A DNA stretch of 39,408 bases from Paracraurococcus ruber (GTDB lineage: Bacteria > Pseudomonadota > Alphaproteobacteria > Acetobacterales > Acetobacteraceae), in contig NZ_SMOA01000040.1 in NCBI RefSeq assembly GCF_004353985.1, forward strand, positions 1 to 39,408, read 5' to 3'. The position numbers were made by a program, and so were the translations under genes. This document shows positions 32,702-39,408 of the stretch, one piece after another; the stretch's first letter is position 1, and each line of letters starts with the position of its first letter. The notes beneath the pieces were generated by a model that saw nothing but the letters and a program-made list of their open reading frames with translations, had not been told where the DNA came from and searched no databases.

Positions 32702-33636
32702 GCGACGCCGCAACGCCAGCCAAGGCCGTCGCCGCGGACCTGCCCGGCAGCGTCGAGGCCACCCAGCAGCTGCTTGCCCGCGGCGGCTATGTCGCGGACA
32801 AGGCGCTGGCGACCACGGTCCACCTGGCGCTGCGCATGGGACGGCCGCTCTTCCTCGAGGGCGAGCCGGGCACCGGCAAGACCGAGATCGCCAAGGTCCT
32901 GGCGAAGGAGCTGCCGCGCCGGCTGGTGCGGCTGCAATGCTATGACGGCCTCGACCTCTCGGCCGCGGCCTATGAGTGGAACCATGCCCGCCAGCTGATG
33001 GCCATCCGCCTGGCCGAGGCAAGCGGCGCCGCGCAGGACCGCGCGGCGCTGGAACGCGGCATCTATGCCCGGGAATTCCTGCAGGAACGGCCGCTGCTGC
33101 AGGCGCTGTCGCCCGAAGGCGGCCCGGCCGTCCTGCTGATCGACGAGCTGGACCGCGCCGACGAGCCCTTCGAGGCCTTCCTGCTGGAGATCCTGGCGGA
33201 TTTCCAGCTCTCGGTGCCCGAGCTCGGCACCATCCGCGCCGCGGTGCCGCCGGTCGTCATCATCACATCCAACCGCACCCGCGAAGTCCATGACGCGATC
33301 CGGCGGCGCTGCCTGTACCACTGGGTGGACTACCCCGACGCGGCGCGCGAACGCGCCATCCTGAGGATCCGGGCGCCGGGCGTGCCGGAACGGCTCTCCG
33401 CTCAGGTCGTCGCCTTCGTGCAGCGGCTGCGCGGCGGCGACTACTTCAAGCTGCCGGGCGTGGCCGAGACCATCGACTGGGCGGCCGCCCTCGCGGCGCT
33501 GGACGCCGAGGAACTGGAACCCGCCGCGGTGGACGAGACGCTGGGCGTGCTCCTCAAGTACCAGGACGACATCGCCAAGCTGCGCGGCGCCGAGGCGGCC
33601 AGGCTGGTCGGCGAGGCCAAGCAGGCAGCGGCGTGA
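32698..33636 (+). CDS. coxD: MoxR-family AAA+ ATPase (CoxD-like)
   Basis: AAA+ chaperone-type ATPase of 312 aa. Walker A is GEPGTGKT (55-62), Walker B is LLIDELDRAD (about 147-156), sensor 1 is ITSNRTREVHDAI, and the arginine-rich RRRCLYHWVDYPD follows. In aerobic CO dehydrogenase systems CoxD works with the VWA protein CoxE to install the sulfur and copper of the Mo-Cu site. GTG 32698 overlaps the CoxG stop, indicating coupling. It is separated from the VWA gene by 241 bases filled with family I-type repeats. Confidence 0.93.
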   Translation: MSDAATPAKAVAADLPGSVEATQQLLARGGYVADKALATTVHLALRMGRPLFLEGEPGTGKTEIAKVLAKELPRRLVRLQCYDGLDLSAAAYEWNHARQLMAIRLAEASGAAQDRAALERGIYAREFLQERPLLQALSPEGGPAVLLIDELDRADEPFEAFLLEILADFQLSVPELGTIRAAVPPVVIITSNRTREVHDAIRRRCLYHWVDYPDAARERAILRIRAPGVPERLSAQVVAFVQRLRGGDYFKLPGVAETIDWAAALAALDAEELEPAAVDETLGVLLKYQDDIAKLRGAEAARLVGEAKQAAA

Positions 33637-33676
33637 GCGCCTCGGTGGTGCGGGCCGCCCTGGTGGGGCGGGCCTG

Positions 33677-33699
33677 CAGAGCGGGCGCTGCCCCCTCTG
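33677..33699. repeat. Imperfect hairpin / family I-like repeat, copy B1
   Basis: CAGAG-C-GGGC / GCCC-C-CTCTG: a 9-bp stem with one C-C mismatch and a 3-base loop, followed by a C-rich tract and CCGCCGGGG. It resembles hairpin 1 plus spacer of family I but is more diverged. It lies between the MoxR and VWA genes. Confidence 0.4.
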
Positions 33700-33792
33700 C
33701 ACTCCCCCGCCGGGGATCGAACCGCCCCCCGCACCCCCGTCCAGGTTTATCGCCGGGGCGGTGGACTCCAGCGGGGTCCCCCGCACCGGCGA

Positions 33793-33861
33793 TGACTCGA
33801 GGGTTCCAGGGGCCCTTCGGCCCTTGGCAGGGGAATGCAGGGGGGACGGCGTCCCCCCTGC
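33793..33861. repeat. Family I two-hairpin repeat, copy B2 (inverted to copy A)
   Basis: Bases 33793-33827 are the exact reverse complement of 7305-7339 (35 of 35). After a 12-base spacer comes a second stem, GGGGGGAC-GGC-GTCCCCCC at 33840-33858, the counterpart of hairpin 1 with a different loop. The block sits directly upstream of the VWA gene, whose start is at 33878. Confidence 0.88.
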
Positions 33862-33877
33862 GGCGACCGGCGCACCC

Positions 33878-35098
33878 ATGAGCGAATTCGCTGCCATGGA
33901 TGCGCTCACCAAGCCATCCGGCCGGGCGCTCGCCGACAACCTGCTGGCCTTCGCGCGGCTGTTGCGGCGGACCGGGCTGCGGGTCGGCACCGCCGATGTG
34001 CTGGCGGCGGCGGATGCGCTGTCGCTGGTCGACATCGCCGACCGGCGCCAGGTGCATGCCGCGCTGCGGGGCGTGATGGTGCGCCGGCACGAGGATTTCG
34101 CCGTCTTCGACCAGGCCTTCCTGCTATTCTGGCGCGATCCGGAGGCCGGGCGGAACGCCGCCGCCATGGCGATGCTGGAGGGATTCAAGGAGCGGCAGAA
34201 GGCCCCGCCCACCAGCCGCCGGGTGGCGGAGGCGATGACGCCGCCGAAGCAGGCCCCGAACCAGCGCCCGCCGGAGCCGGAGGAGAAGCCGCCGATCGAG
34301 GTGGCGATGACGGTGTCCGAGCGTGAGCGCCTGCAGTCCATGGATTTCGAGGCCATGTCGGCCACCGAGATCGCCGAGGCGAAGCGGGAGATCGGCAAGC
34401 TGGTCCTGCCGCTGGACGAGCGCCGGACCCGCCGCTTCCGTCCCGACCCGCGCGGGCCGGTGGTGGACCTCCGCGCCACCATCCGGGCAAGCCTGCATGA
34501 GGGCGGGGAGATCCTGGCGCTCGCCCGCAAGCGCCAGGTGACCCGCCCGCCGCCGCTGGTCGCGCTCTGCGACATCAGCGGCAGCATGGCGCGCTATGCG
34601 CAGATCCTGCTGCATTTCCTGCATGCCGTGACCAACGACCGCGACCGCGTCAGCAGCTTCCTGTTCGGCACGCGGCTCACCAACGTGACCCGGCAGCTCA
34701 AAAGCCGCGATCCGGAGGTGGCCTTCGAGCTGGTCTCGCATGTCGTGCCGGACTGGTCGGGCGGCACGCGGATCGGCGAATCGCTGGAATTGTTCAACCG
34801 CCACTGGTCGCGGCGGGTCCTGGGCCAGGGCGCGGTGGTGCTGCTGATCACCGACGGGCTGGACCGGGAGGGGGCGAAGGGCCTCGCCGAGGCGACCGAC
34901 CGGCTCCGCCATTCCTGTCGCCGGCTGATCTGGCTGAACCCCCTGTTGCGATACGAGGGCTTCCAGCCCAAATCCCAGGGGATACGGGCGATGCTGCCGC
35001 ATGTGGACGACTTCCGTCCGGTGCATAACCTGCAGTCCCTGCGGTCGCTGGTGGAGACACTCAGCGGCCCGCAGCCCGTGAGGAGGATCGCGGCATGA
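33878..35098 (+). CDS. coxE: VWA-domain protein (CoxE-like)
   Basis: Cytoplasmic CoxE-family protein of 406 aa. An N-terminal helical part (LLAFARLLRRTGLRVGTADV) is followed by a charged linker and a C-terminal VWA domain with the MIDAS motif DISGSM (Asp232, Ser234, Ser236), then DWSGGTRIGESLELFN and LLITDGLDREG. It is the partner of the MoxR ATPase in maturing the molybdenum-hydroxylase active site. No strong ribosome-binding site precedes ATG 33878. An in-frame ATG at 33896 is possible. The repeat block just upstream replaces the tight coupling seen elsewhere in this operon. The stop overlaps the next start (ATGA). Confidence 0.92.
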   Translation: MSEFAAMDALTKPSGRALADNLLAFARLLRRTGLRVGTADVLAAADALSLVDIADRRQVHAALRGVMVRRHEDFAVFDQAFLLFWRDPEAGRNAAAMAMLEGFKERQKAPPTSRRVAEAMTPPKQAPNQRPPEPEEKPPIEVAMTVSERERLQSMDFEAMSATEIAEAKREIGKLVLPLDERRTRRFRPDPRGPVVDLRATIRASLHEGGEILALARKRQVTRPPPLVALCDISGSMARYAQILLHFLHAVTNDRDRVSSFLFGTRLTNVTRQLKSRDPEVAFELVSHVVPDWSGGTRIGESLELFNRHWSRRVLGQGAVVLLITDGLDREGAKGLAEATDRLRHSCRRLIWLNPLLRYEGFQPKSQGIRAMLPHVDDFRPVHNLQSLRSLVETLSGPQPVRRIAA

Positions 35099-35124
35099 GC
35101 GATGCTGGCATGAGCGATGCTGAG
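35095..35124. repeat. 15-bp tandem duplication of a start codon region
   Basis: ATGAGCGATGCTGGC (35095-35109) is followed by ATGAGCGATGCTGAG (35110-35124), 13 of 15 identical. It gives the protein the start MSDAGMSDAE. The first copy also contains the stop of the VWA gene. Confidence 0.9.
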
Positions 35125-35430
35125 GACATCCTGGCGACCGCGGCCGGGTGGCGCGCGGCGGGGGAGACGGTGGCGCTCGCGACCGTGGTGGAGACCTGGG
35201 GCTCCTCGCCCCGCCCGGCCGGCTCGCGGCTGGCGGTCAGCGCCTCCGGCAAGCTGGCCGGCAGCGTCTCCGGCGGCTGCATCGAGGGCGCGGTGGCCGA
35301 TGCCGCCAGGCAGACCATGCAGTCGGGCACGCCGCAGCTACTCGATTTCGGCATCTCGGACGAGCGTGCCTGGGAAGTCGGCCTGGCCTGCGGCGGCAAG
35401 CTGAAGGTCTTCGTGGAGAAGCTCTCGTGA
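35095..35430 (+). CDS. XdhC/CoxI family, N-terminal domain protein
   Basis: Protein of 111 aa corresponding to the N-terminal domain of XdhC (CoxI), which binds and delivers the molybdenum cofactor to xanthine dehydrogenase-like enzymes. ALATVVETWGSSPRPAGSRL, GSVSGGCIEGAV and ACGGKLKVFVE are the family blocks, and the Cys in SGGCIEG is conserved. The C-terminal Rossmann half is encoded separately by the next gene, with GTGA overlap, so this is a split XdhC; such splits occur in related bacteria. Either of two duplicated ATGs (35095, 35110) could be the start. Confidence 0.9.
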   Translation: MSDAGMSDAEDILATAAGWRAAGETVALATVVETWGSSPRPAGSRLAVSASGKLAGSVSGGCIEGAVADAARQTMQSGTPQLLDFGISDERAWEVGLACGGKLKVFVEKLS

Positions 35431-36146
35431 CGCCGGAGGTGCTGGCGGCGCTGCAGGCGGCCCGGGCCGCCAAGCGCCCGGTGGCGCTGCTGACCCGCCT
35501 GAGCGATGGCGCGCAGCGCCTCTGGCCCGACATGGACCTGCCAGGGCCGCTGGCCGAGGCGGCGCGGACGGCGCTGCGCGACGACGCGGCGCAGAACGCG
35601 TCGCTGGAGGGCGAGGCCTGGTTCGTCCACCCGCACAACCCGCCGCTGCGGCTGATCGTGGTCGGCGCCGTGCATATCGCGCAGGCGCTGGTGCCGATGG
35701 CGCAGACCGTCGGCTTCGCGGTGACGGTGGTGGACCCGCGCCGCGCCTGGGCGACGGCCGACCGCTTCCCGGGCATCACCCTGATCCATGAATGGACCGA
35801 TGACGCCATGGCCGCGCTGGCGCCGGATTCCCGGACGGCGGTGGTGACGCTGACGCATGACCCGAAGCTGGACGACCCCGCGCTCGACGTCGCGCTGAAG
35901 TCGGAGGCTTTCTATGTCGGCGCCCTCGGCAGCCGCCGCACCCATGCCAAGCGGCTGGCGCGGCTGACGGAGGCCGGGCATGGCGAAGCGGCGATGGCCC
36001 GCATCCATGCCCCGGTCGGCCTCAACATCGAGGCGGTGACGGCGCCCGAGATCGCGCTGTCGATCCTGGCCGAGGTGGTCGCCGCCCGCCGCGGCGCCGC
36101 CCTGGCGACGCGGGCCGTGCCGGCGCAGGCGGCGGCCGCGGCATGA
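35427..36146 (+). CDS. XdhC/CoxI family, C-terminal Rossmann domain protein
   Basis: Protein of 239 aa. An N-terminal 70-residue region is followed by the XdhC Rossmann fold: LIVVGAVHIAQAL (a GxGH-type loop in which the second Gly is Val), VTVVDPRRAWATADRFPG, VVTLTHDPKLDDPAL, YVGALGSRRTHAKRL and HAPVGLNIEAVTAPEIALSI. It works with the 111-aa N-terminal protein in Mo-cofactor sulfuration or insertion. GTG 35427 overlaps the upstream stop (35428-35430). The 3' end overlaps the next start (ATGA). Confidence 0.9.
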   Translation: MTPEVLAALQAARAAKRPVALLTRLSDGAQRLWPDMDLPGPLAEAARTALRDDAAQNASLEGEAWFVHPHNPPLRLIVVGAVHIAQALVPMAQTVGFAVTVVDPRRAWATADRFPGITLIHEWTDDAMAALAPDSRTAVVTLTHDPKLDDPALDVALKSEAFYVGALGSRRTHAKRLARLTEAGHGEAAMARIHAPVGLNIEAVTAPEIALSILAEVVAARRGAALATRAVPAQAAAAA

Positions 36147-37792
36147 TCTTCGGGCCCACCCCGCTGGACGAGGCGCGCGGCGCCGTGCTCGCCCACACCA
36201 TCCGCCTGCAGGGCCGCGTCCTCAAGAAGGGCACGGTGCTGGACCAGGCGGCGATCGGCGCGCTGCAGCAGGGCGGGCATGGCAGCGTCATCGCCGCCCG
36301 GCTGGAACCCGGCGACGTGCCGGAGGACGAGGCGGCCGACCGCCTGGCCAATGCGCTGATGGGGCCGCTGCTGTCGCGCTCCCGCGCCTCGACCGGGCGG
36401 GTGAACCTCTTCGCCGAGAGCAGCGGCTTGCTGGTCGTCGACCCGGCGGTGGTGAACCGGCTCAACGCGCTGGACGAATCCCTCACCCTGGCCACCCTCG
36501 CCTCGCATGTCCCGGTGGCGGCGAAGGAGATGGTGGCGACCATCAAGGTCATTCCCTTCGCCGTGCCCGGCCCCGTGCTGCAGGTGGCCGAGGCGATGGC
36601 GCGGCAGGGCGCGACGGCGCTGTCCCTGCACCCCTTCCGCCCCTTGAAGGTCGGCTTGGTGCTGACCGAGCTGCCGGGGGTGAAGGAAAGCGTGATGGAA
36701 GGCGCGGTCGAGGCGACGCGCGACCGGGTCGAGGCGCTGTGCGGCGCGCTGCTGCCGCCGGAGCGGACACGGCACGAGACGACGCCGATCGCCGATGCGC
36801 TGAACCGGCTGCGCCGCCAGGGCTCGCAGATCCTGCTGATCGCGGGCGCCTCCGCCGTGGTGGACCGGCGCGATGTCGGCCCGGCCGCCATCGTGCGCGC
36901 CGGCGGGTCCATCGACCATTTCGGCATGCCGGTGGATCCGGGCAACCTGATCTGCCTCGGGCATATCGACGACATCCCGGCCCTGGTCCTGCCGGGCTGC
37001 GCCAAGTCGCCCAAGCTGAACGGCATCGACTGGGTGCTGCAGCGGCTCTTCGCCGGCCTGGCCGTGACGCCGCGGGACGTCATGGGCATGGGCGTCGGCG
37101 GCCTGCTGAAGGAGATCGAGGCACGGCCCCTGCCCCGCGCCGAGGCCGCGAATGCCCCCGCCCCGGCCCAGGCGCCGCGCCGGCCGCGGCAGGTGGCGGC
37201 GCTGGTCCTGGCGGCCGGCCGCAGCCGGCGCATGGCGCCGCTGAACAAGCTGCTGGTGCCGGACGAGACCGGCACGCCGATGGTGGCGCGGGTGGTGGAG
37301 AATGTGCTCGCCTCCCGCGCCCGCCCGGTGGTGGTGGTGACGGGGCATGAGCGGGAGCGGGTGGAGCAGGCGCTGGCCGGCCGCGCCGTGCGCTTCGCCC
37401 ATGCCGAGGACTATGCCGAGGGGCTGTCGGCCAGCCTGAAGGCCGGGCTGGCCGCCCTGCCGGAGGAGGTGGAGGGGGTGGTCATCTGCCTCGGCGACAT
37501 GCCGCTGGTTGCCGGCCCGATGATCGACCGGCTGATGGCGCATTTCGACCCGGAGGAAGGCCGCGCCATCGTCATGCCGACCTTCCGCGGCAAGCAGGGC
37601 AACCCGATGCTCTGGGCGGTCGAATTCCTGCCGGAGATGATGGCGATCAACGGCGATGTCGGCGCCCGCCACCTGGTCGGCAAGCATGCCGACCGGATGG
37701 TGGAGGTGGAGATGGCCGACGACGCCGTGCTGCGCGACTTCGACACGACGGAGGCGTTGAAGAAGGCGCCGGGCTTCGCCGGGGTGCGGTGA
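36143..37792 (+). CDS. MoeA-like molybdopterin-binding / MocA-like nucleotidyltransferase fusion
   Basis: Cytoplasmic fusion of 549 aa. Residues 1-340 resemble a MoeA/MogA-type molybdopterin-binding region (FGPTPLDEARGAVLAHTIRL, LKKGTVLD, then ILLIAGASAVVDRRD). Residues about 350-549 are a MobA/MocA nucleotidyltransferase: LVLAAGRSRRMAPLNKLLV (substrate loop), ICLGDMPLV (metal-binding Asp) and GNPMLW. MocA adds CMP to molybdopterin to make MCD, the cofactor form of CO dehydrogenase and other hydroxylases. Its place after CoxD/CoxE/XdhC fits cofactor maturation. Overlaps on both sides (ATGA, TGATG) show tight coupling. A known fusion type. Confidence 0.9.
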   Translation: MIFGPTPLDEARGAVLAHTIRLQGRVLKKGTVLDQAAIGALQQGGHGSVIAARLEPGDVPEDEAADRLANALMGPLLSRSRASTGRVNLFAESSGLLVVDPAVVNRLNALDESLTLATLASHVPVAAKEMVATIKVIPFAVPGPVLQVAEAMARQGATALSLHPFRPLKVGLVLTELPGVKESVMEGAVEATRDRVEALCGALLPPERTRHETTPIADALNRLRRQGSQILLIAGASAVVDRRDVGPAAIVRAGGSIDHFGMPVDPGNLICLGHIDDIPALVLPGCAKSPKLNGIDWVLQRLFAGLAVTPRDVMGMGVGGLLKEIEARPLPRAEAANAPAPAQAPRRPRQVAALVLAAGRSRRMAPLNKLLVPDETGTPMVARVVENVLASRARPVVVVTGHERERVEQALAGRAVRFAHAEDYAEGLSASLKAGLAALPEEVEGVVICLGDMPLVAGPMIDRLMAHFDPEEGRAIVMPTFRGKQGNPMLWAVEFLPEMMAINGDVGARHLVGKHADRMVEVEMADDAVLRDFDTTEALKKAPGFAGVR

Positions 37793-38190
37793 TGCGCGCC
37801 ACCCCCTACCTCTATTTCCGCGGCGATTGCGAGGCGGCGCTGGGCTTCTACGCCGCCAGCGGCCTGGGCAGCGTCGTGACGCTCCTGCGCTATGCCGACA
37901 CGCCCATGCCGGACCATGGCGGCGGCGCCTGGCGCGACAAGGTGGCGCATGCGCTGTTCGAGGGCCCGGGACTGCGGCTGCAGGCCTCGGACGGGCCGGA
38001 TTCGGAGCCGATGAAGGGCTGCGCCATCCTGATCGAGCCTGCCGGCCTGGCGGCGGGGGAGGCGCTGTTCGCCGCGCTCTCGGCCGGCGGCCGGGTGACG
38101 ATGCCCCTCGCCCGGCAGTTCTGGGGCGACCACTACGGCAATCTCACCGACCGCTTCGGGGTGCAGTGGGCGGTGAACATCGCCGCCTGA
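37792..38190 (+). CDS. VOC-fold protein (PhnB / glyoxalase-like)
   Basis: Protein of 132 aa with the paired beta-alpha-beta VOC fold of the PhnB-like branch: TPYLYFRGDCEAALGFYAAS, a central KVAHALFEGPGLRLQASDG, VTMPLARQFWGDHYGNLTDR and a final FGVQWAVNI. These proteins have no firmly known activity. The ATG overlaps the stop of the fusion gene (TGATG, 37790-37794), so it is translated as the last gene of the cox-type operon, though its role there is unclear. Confidence 0.85.
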   Translation: MRATPYLYFRGDCEAALGFYAASGLGSVVTLLRYADTPMPDHGGGAWRDKVAHALFEGPGLRLQASDGPDSEPMKGCAILIEPAGLAAGEALFAALSAGGRVTMPLARQFWGDHYGNLTDRFGVQWAVNIAA

Positions 38191-38216
38191 TCACCGGCGG
38201 CCCTCCGCCGACCGGG

Positions 38217-38231
38217 CGGCGGGATCCGCCG
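38217..38231. terminator. Hairpin between the convergent VOC and amidase genes
   Basis: CGGCGG / CCGCCG with loop GAT, 27 bases after the VOC stop, followed by TGGCTTTCA. It can end the operon at 31817-38190 and perhaps also the amidase transcript. Confidence 0.45.
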
Positions 38232-38291
38232 TGGCTTTCACCTTCCCCCGCCCCCCCCTTGGCGCGCGCAGGCGCCCGGGCGCCGCCGGCG

Positions 38292-39408
38292 TCACCCCGC
38301 CGCCTGCCGCACCCATTCCGCCCAGCCCAGCACCGCCGCATCCTGCCCGAAGCCGCCGACGACCTGCACGCCGAGCGGCAGGCCCTTCGGCCCGGTGCCC
38401 GCCGGCACCGTCGCGCAGGGCACGTGCAGCAGGGTCCAGAGCGAGTTGAAGGCCGGGTCGCCGGTGGCGCCCAGTCCTTCCGGCGCCTCGCCCGGCGCGC
38501 TCGGCGTCAGCACCGCGTCGAAGTCGCGCATGGCATCGGCGAAGGCGGCCCGCGCCGCGGCGAAGGCGGCGCGGCCGGCCGCCACGCCCTCCGGGCCGAA
38601 GGCCCGGCCCTTCGCCATGTTCTCCCGCAGGATGGGCGAGAGTTGCGCGGCGGCATGGTCCAGTTCCCAGGCCAGGGCCTCGGCGCTCTCGCCATTCATG
38701 ACGGCGGGGTGCGCCGCCAGCCCAGCCGCCACCGCCGGCGGCAGGTCCAGCGCGGTGACGCTCGCCCCCGCCTTCGCCGCGTCAGCCGCCACGCGGTCGA
38801 GCAGCGCACGGGTCTCGGGCGCCGCCTTCTCGGCGGTCGGGCCCCAGCACAGGGCAAGGCGCGGCGCGCGGTCCGGCTTCGCCTCCGGCGTGCCGAAATC
38901 GGCGCCGGTGAGACCGGCCATGACCAGCGCCGCGTCGCCCGGGCTGCGGGTGATGACGCCGATGGTGTCGAGCGATTCGCTCATCACCTTCATCCCGGCC
39001 CGGTGCAGCGTGCCGTAGCTGGGCTTGAAGCCGACCGCGCCGCAGAAGGCAGCCGGGCGGATGATGCTGCCCGCGGTCTGGGTGCCGAAGCCGGCATGGA
39101 AGAACCCCGCCGCCGCCCCGGCCGCCGAGCCGGAGGAACTGCCGCCCGGCGTATGCGCCGGATTGGCCGGGTTGGCCGTCGGGCCCGGGAAGCGGGTGGC
39201 GAATTCCGTCGTCACCGTCTTGCCGAGGACCACGGCGCCGGCCCGCCGCGCCAGGGCGACGCAGGCGGCATCGGCGCGCGGCCGGTGCCCCGCCCAGATG
39301 GGCGAGCCGTACTGGGCGGGCTGGTCAGCGGTGTCCAGCACGTCCTTCACCCCGAGCGCCAGGCCGTGCAGCGGCCCGCCCGCCCGCCCGGCCGCCCGCG
39401 CCGCGTCG
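38292..39408 (-). CDS. Amidase (amidase-signature family), 5'-truncated
   Basis: Amidase-signature hydrolase; 372 codons lie in the window and the frame runs off the right end. The first visible residues (GPLHGLALGVKDVLDTAD) hold the catalytic Lys of the Ser-Ser-Lys triad. GGSSSGSAAGAAAG carries the bridging Ser and QTAGSIIRPAAFCGAVGFKP the nucleophile Ser. The C-terminus PLGVQVVGGFGQDAAVLGWA is typical. The first 50-80 residues are missing. The substrate is unknown; the plain Ser-Ser-Lys arrangement without GatA context suggests a catabolic amidase. Convergent with the cox-type operon. Confidence 0.93.
   Translation of the reverse strand, partial: DAARAAGRAGGPLHGLALGVKDVLDTADQPAQYGSPIWAGHRPRADAACVALARRAGAVVLGKTVTTEFATRFPGPTANPANPAHTPGGSSSGSAAGAAAGFFHAGFGTQTAGSIIRPAAFCGAVGFKPSYGTLHRAGMKVMSESLDTIGVITRSPGDAALVMAGLTGADFGTPEAKPDRAPRLALCWGPTAEKAAPETRALLDRVAADAAKAGASVTALDLPPAVAAGLAAHPAVMNGESAEALAWELDHAAAQLSPILRENMAKGRAFGPEGVAAGRAAFAAARAAFADAMRDFDAVLTPSAPGEAPEGLGATGDPAFNSLWTLLHVPCATVPAGTGPKGLPLGVQVVGGFGQDAAVLGWAEWVRQAAG

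Noticed and set aside
33633-33881. 82-codon frame starting on the MoxR stop (GTGA)
   Set aside because: It looks coupled like the other operon genes, but nearly all of it is read from repeat hairpins, and its translation is Gly/Pro/Arg-rich without a domain.

Overview
The window is very GC-rich (well above 70% by eye), densely coded and plasmid-free in appearance. It most resembles a chromosomal segment of an alphaproteobacterium of the Acetobacteraceae / Roseomonas type. The reasons are three Bug-type (tripartite tricarboxylate) solute receptors without membrane partners, oligopeptide-type ABC uptake genes beside catabolic enzymes, a CoxG-MoxR-VWA-XdhC-MocA molybdenum hydroxylase maturation operon, a NepR-like small protein, ParE, and GC-rich dispersed hairpins between genes. 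The taxonomic assignment is an inference. I see no rRNA, tRNA, CRISPR array, insertion sequence, phage gene or attachment site.

Layout, left to right. 1-951 is the end of a Bug receptor. 1195-2331 is an EAL phosphodiesterase-like protein with a degenerate receiver. 2532-3698 (minus) is an iron-type alcohol dehydrogenase, divergent from a NepR-like small gene (3965-4186). 9156-4229 (minus) is an operon of two DppB/DppC permeases, a periplasmic binding protein and a metal-dependent amidohydrolase, with no ATPase gene in the window. A second family-5 binding protein (9328-10899) faces away from it. 13129-11013 (minus) is a hydroxyacyl-CoA-type dehydrogenase plus a beta-lactamase-fold serine hydrolase. 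13345-15363 is a three-gene operon: a 48-aa membrane peptide, XpaC and TelA. 16051-19407 carries two paralogous Bug receptors and a zinc alcohol dehydrogenase. 20214-19579 is a nitroreductase, 20781-20275 a secreted Cys-containing protein and 21243-20917 an Mpo1-like protein. 21335-22939 is an MFS exporter with a C-terminal ABM-like domain. 23567-24076 is Dps and 24844-26829 is ParE. 27042-29051 is a secreted cupin and an M20 peptidase. 29389-29138 is a CDGSH protein, 29846-29454 an SRPBCC protein, 29969-30613 AdaA and 31538-30615 PrpB. 31817-38190 is the cox-type maturation operon (CoxG, MoxR ATPase, VWA protein, split XdhC, MoeA-like/MocA fusion) ending in a VOC protein. 39408-38292 is an amidase cut by the window end.

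Functionally this is an accessory-metabolism region. Periplasmic receptors and hydrolytic enzymes suggest scavenging of organic acids, amides or peptide-like nitrogen compounds. The maturation operon would assemble the Mo-Cu or Mo-sulfido cofactor of a CO-dehydrogenase or xanthine-dehydrogenase-like enzyme, but its structural subunits are not in the window.

The most unexpected structure is between the genes. Family I is a two-hairpin dispersed repeat, with one 35-bp stretch identical in two places. It supplies the stop codon of the DppC gene, sits in the leader of a binding-protein gene, interrupts the cox operon, and encodes the C-terminal tail of AdaA. Family II is a different hairpin found at ends of transcription units. 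In addition, three short perfect or near-perfect tandem duplications (14, 15 and 21 bp) lie exactly on start or stop codons at gene junctions. I do not see a clearly new defence or biosynthetic system.
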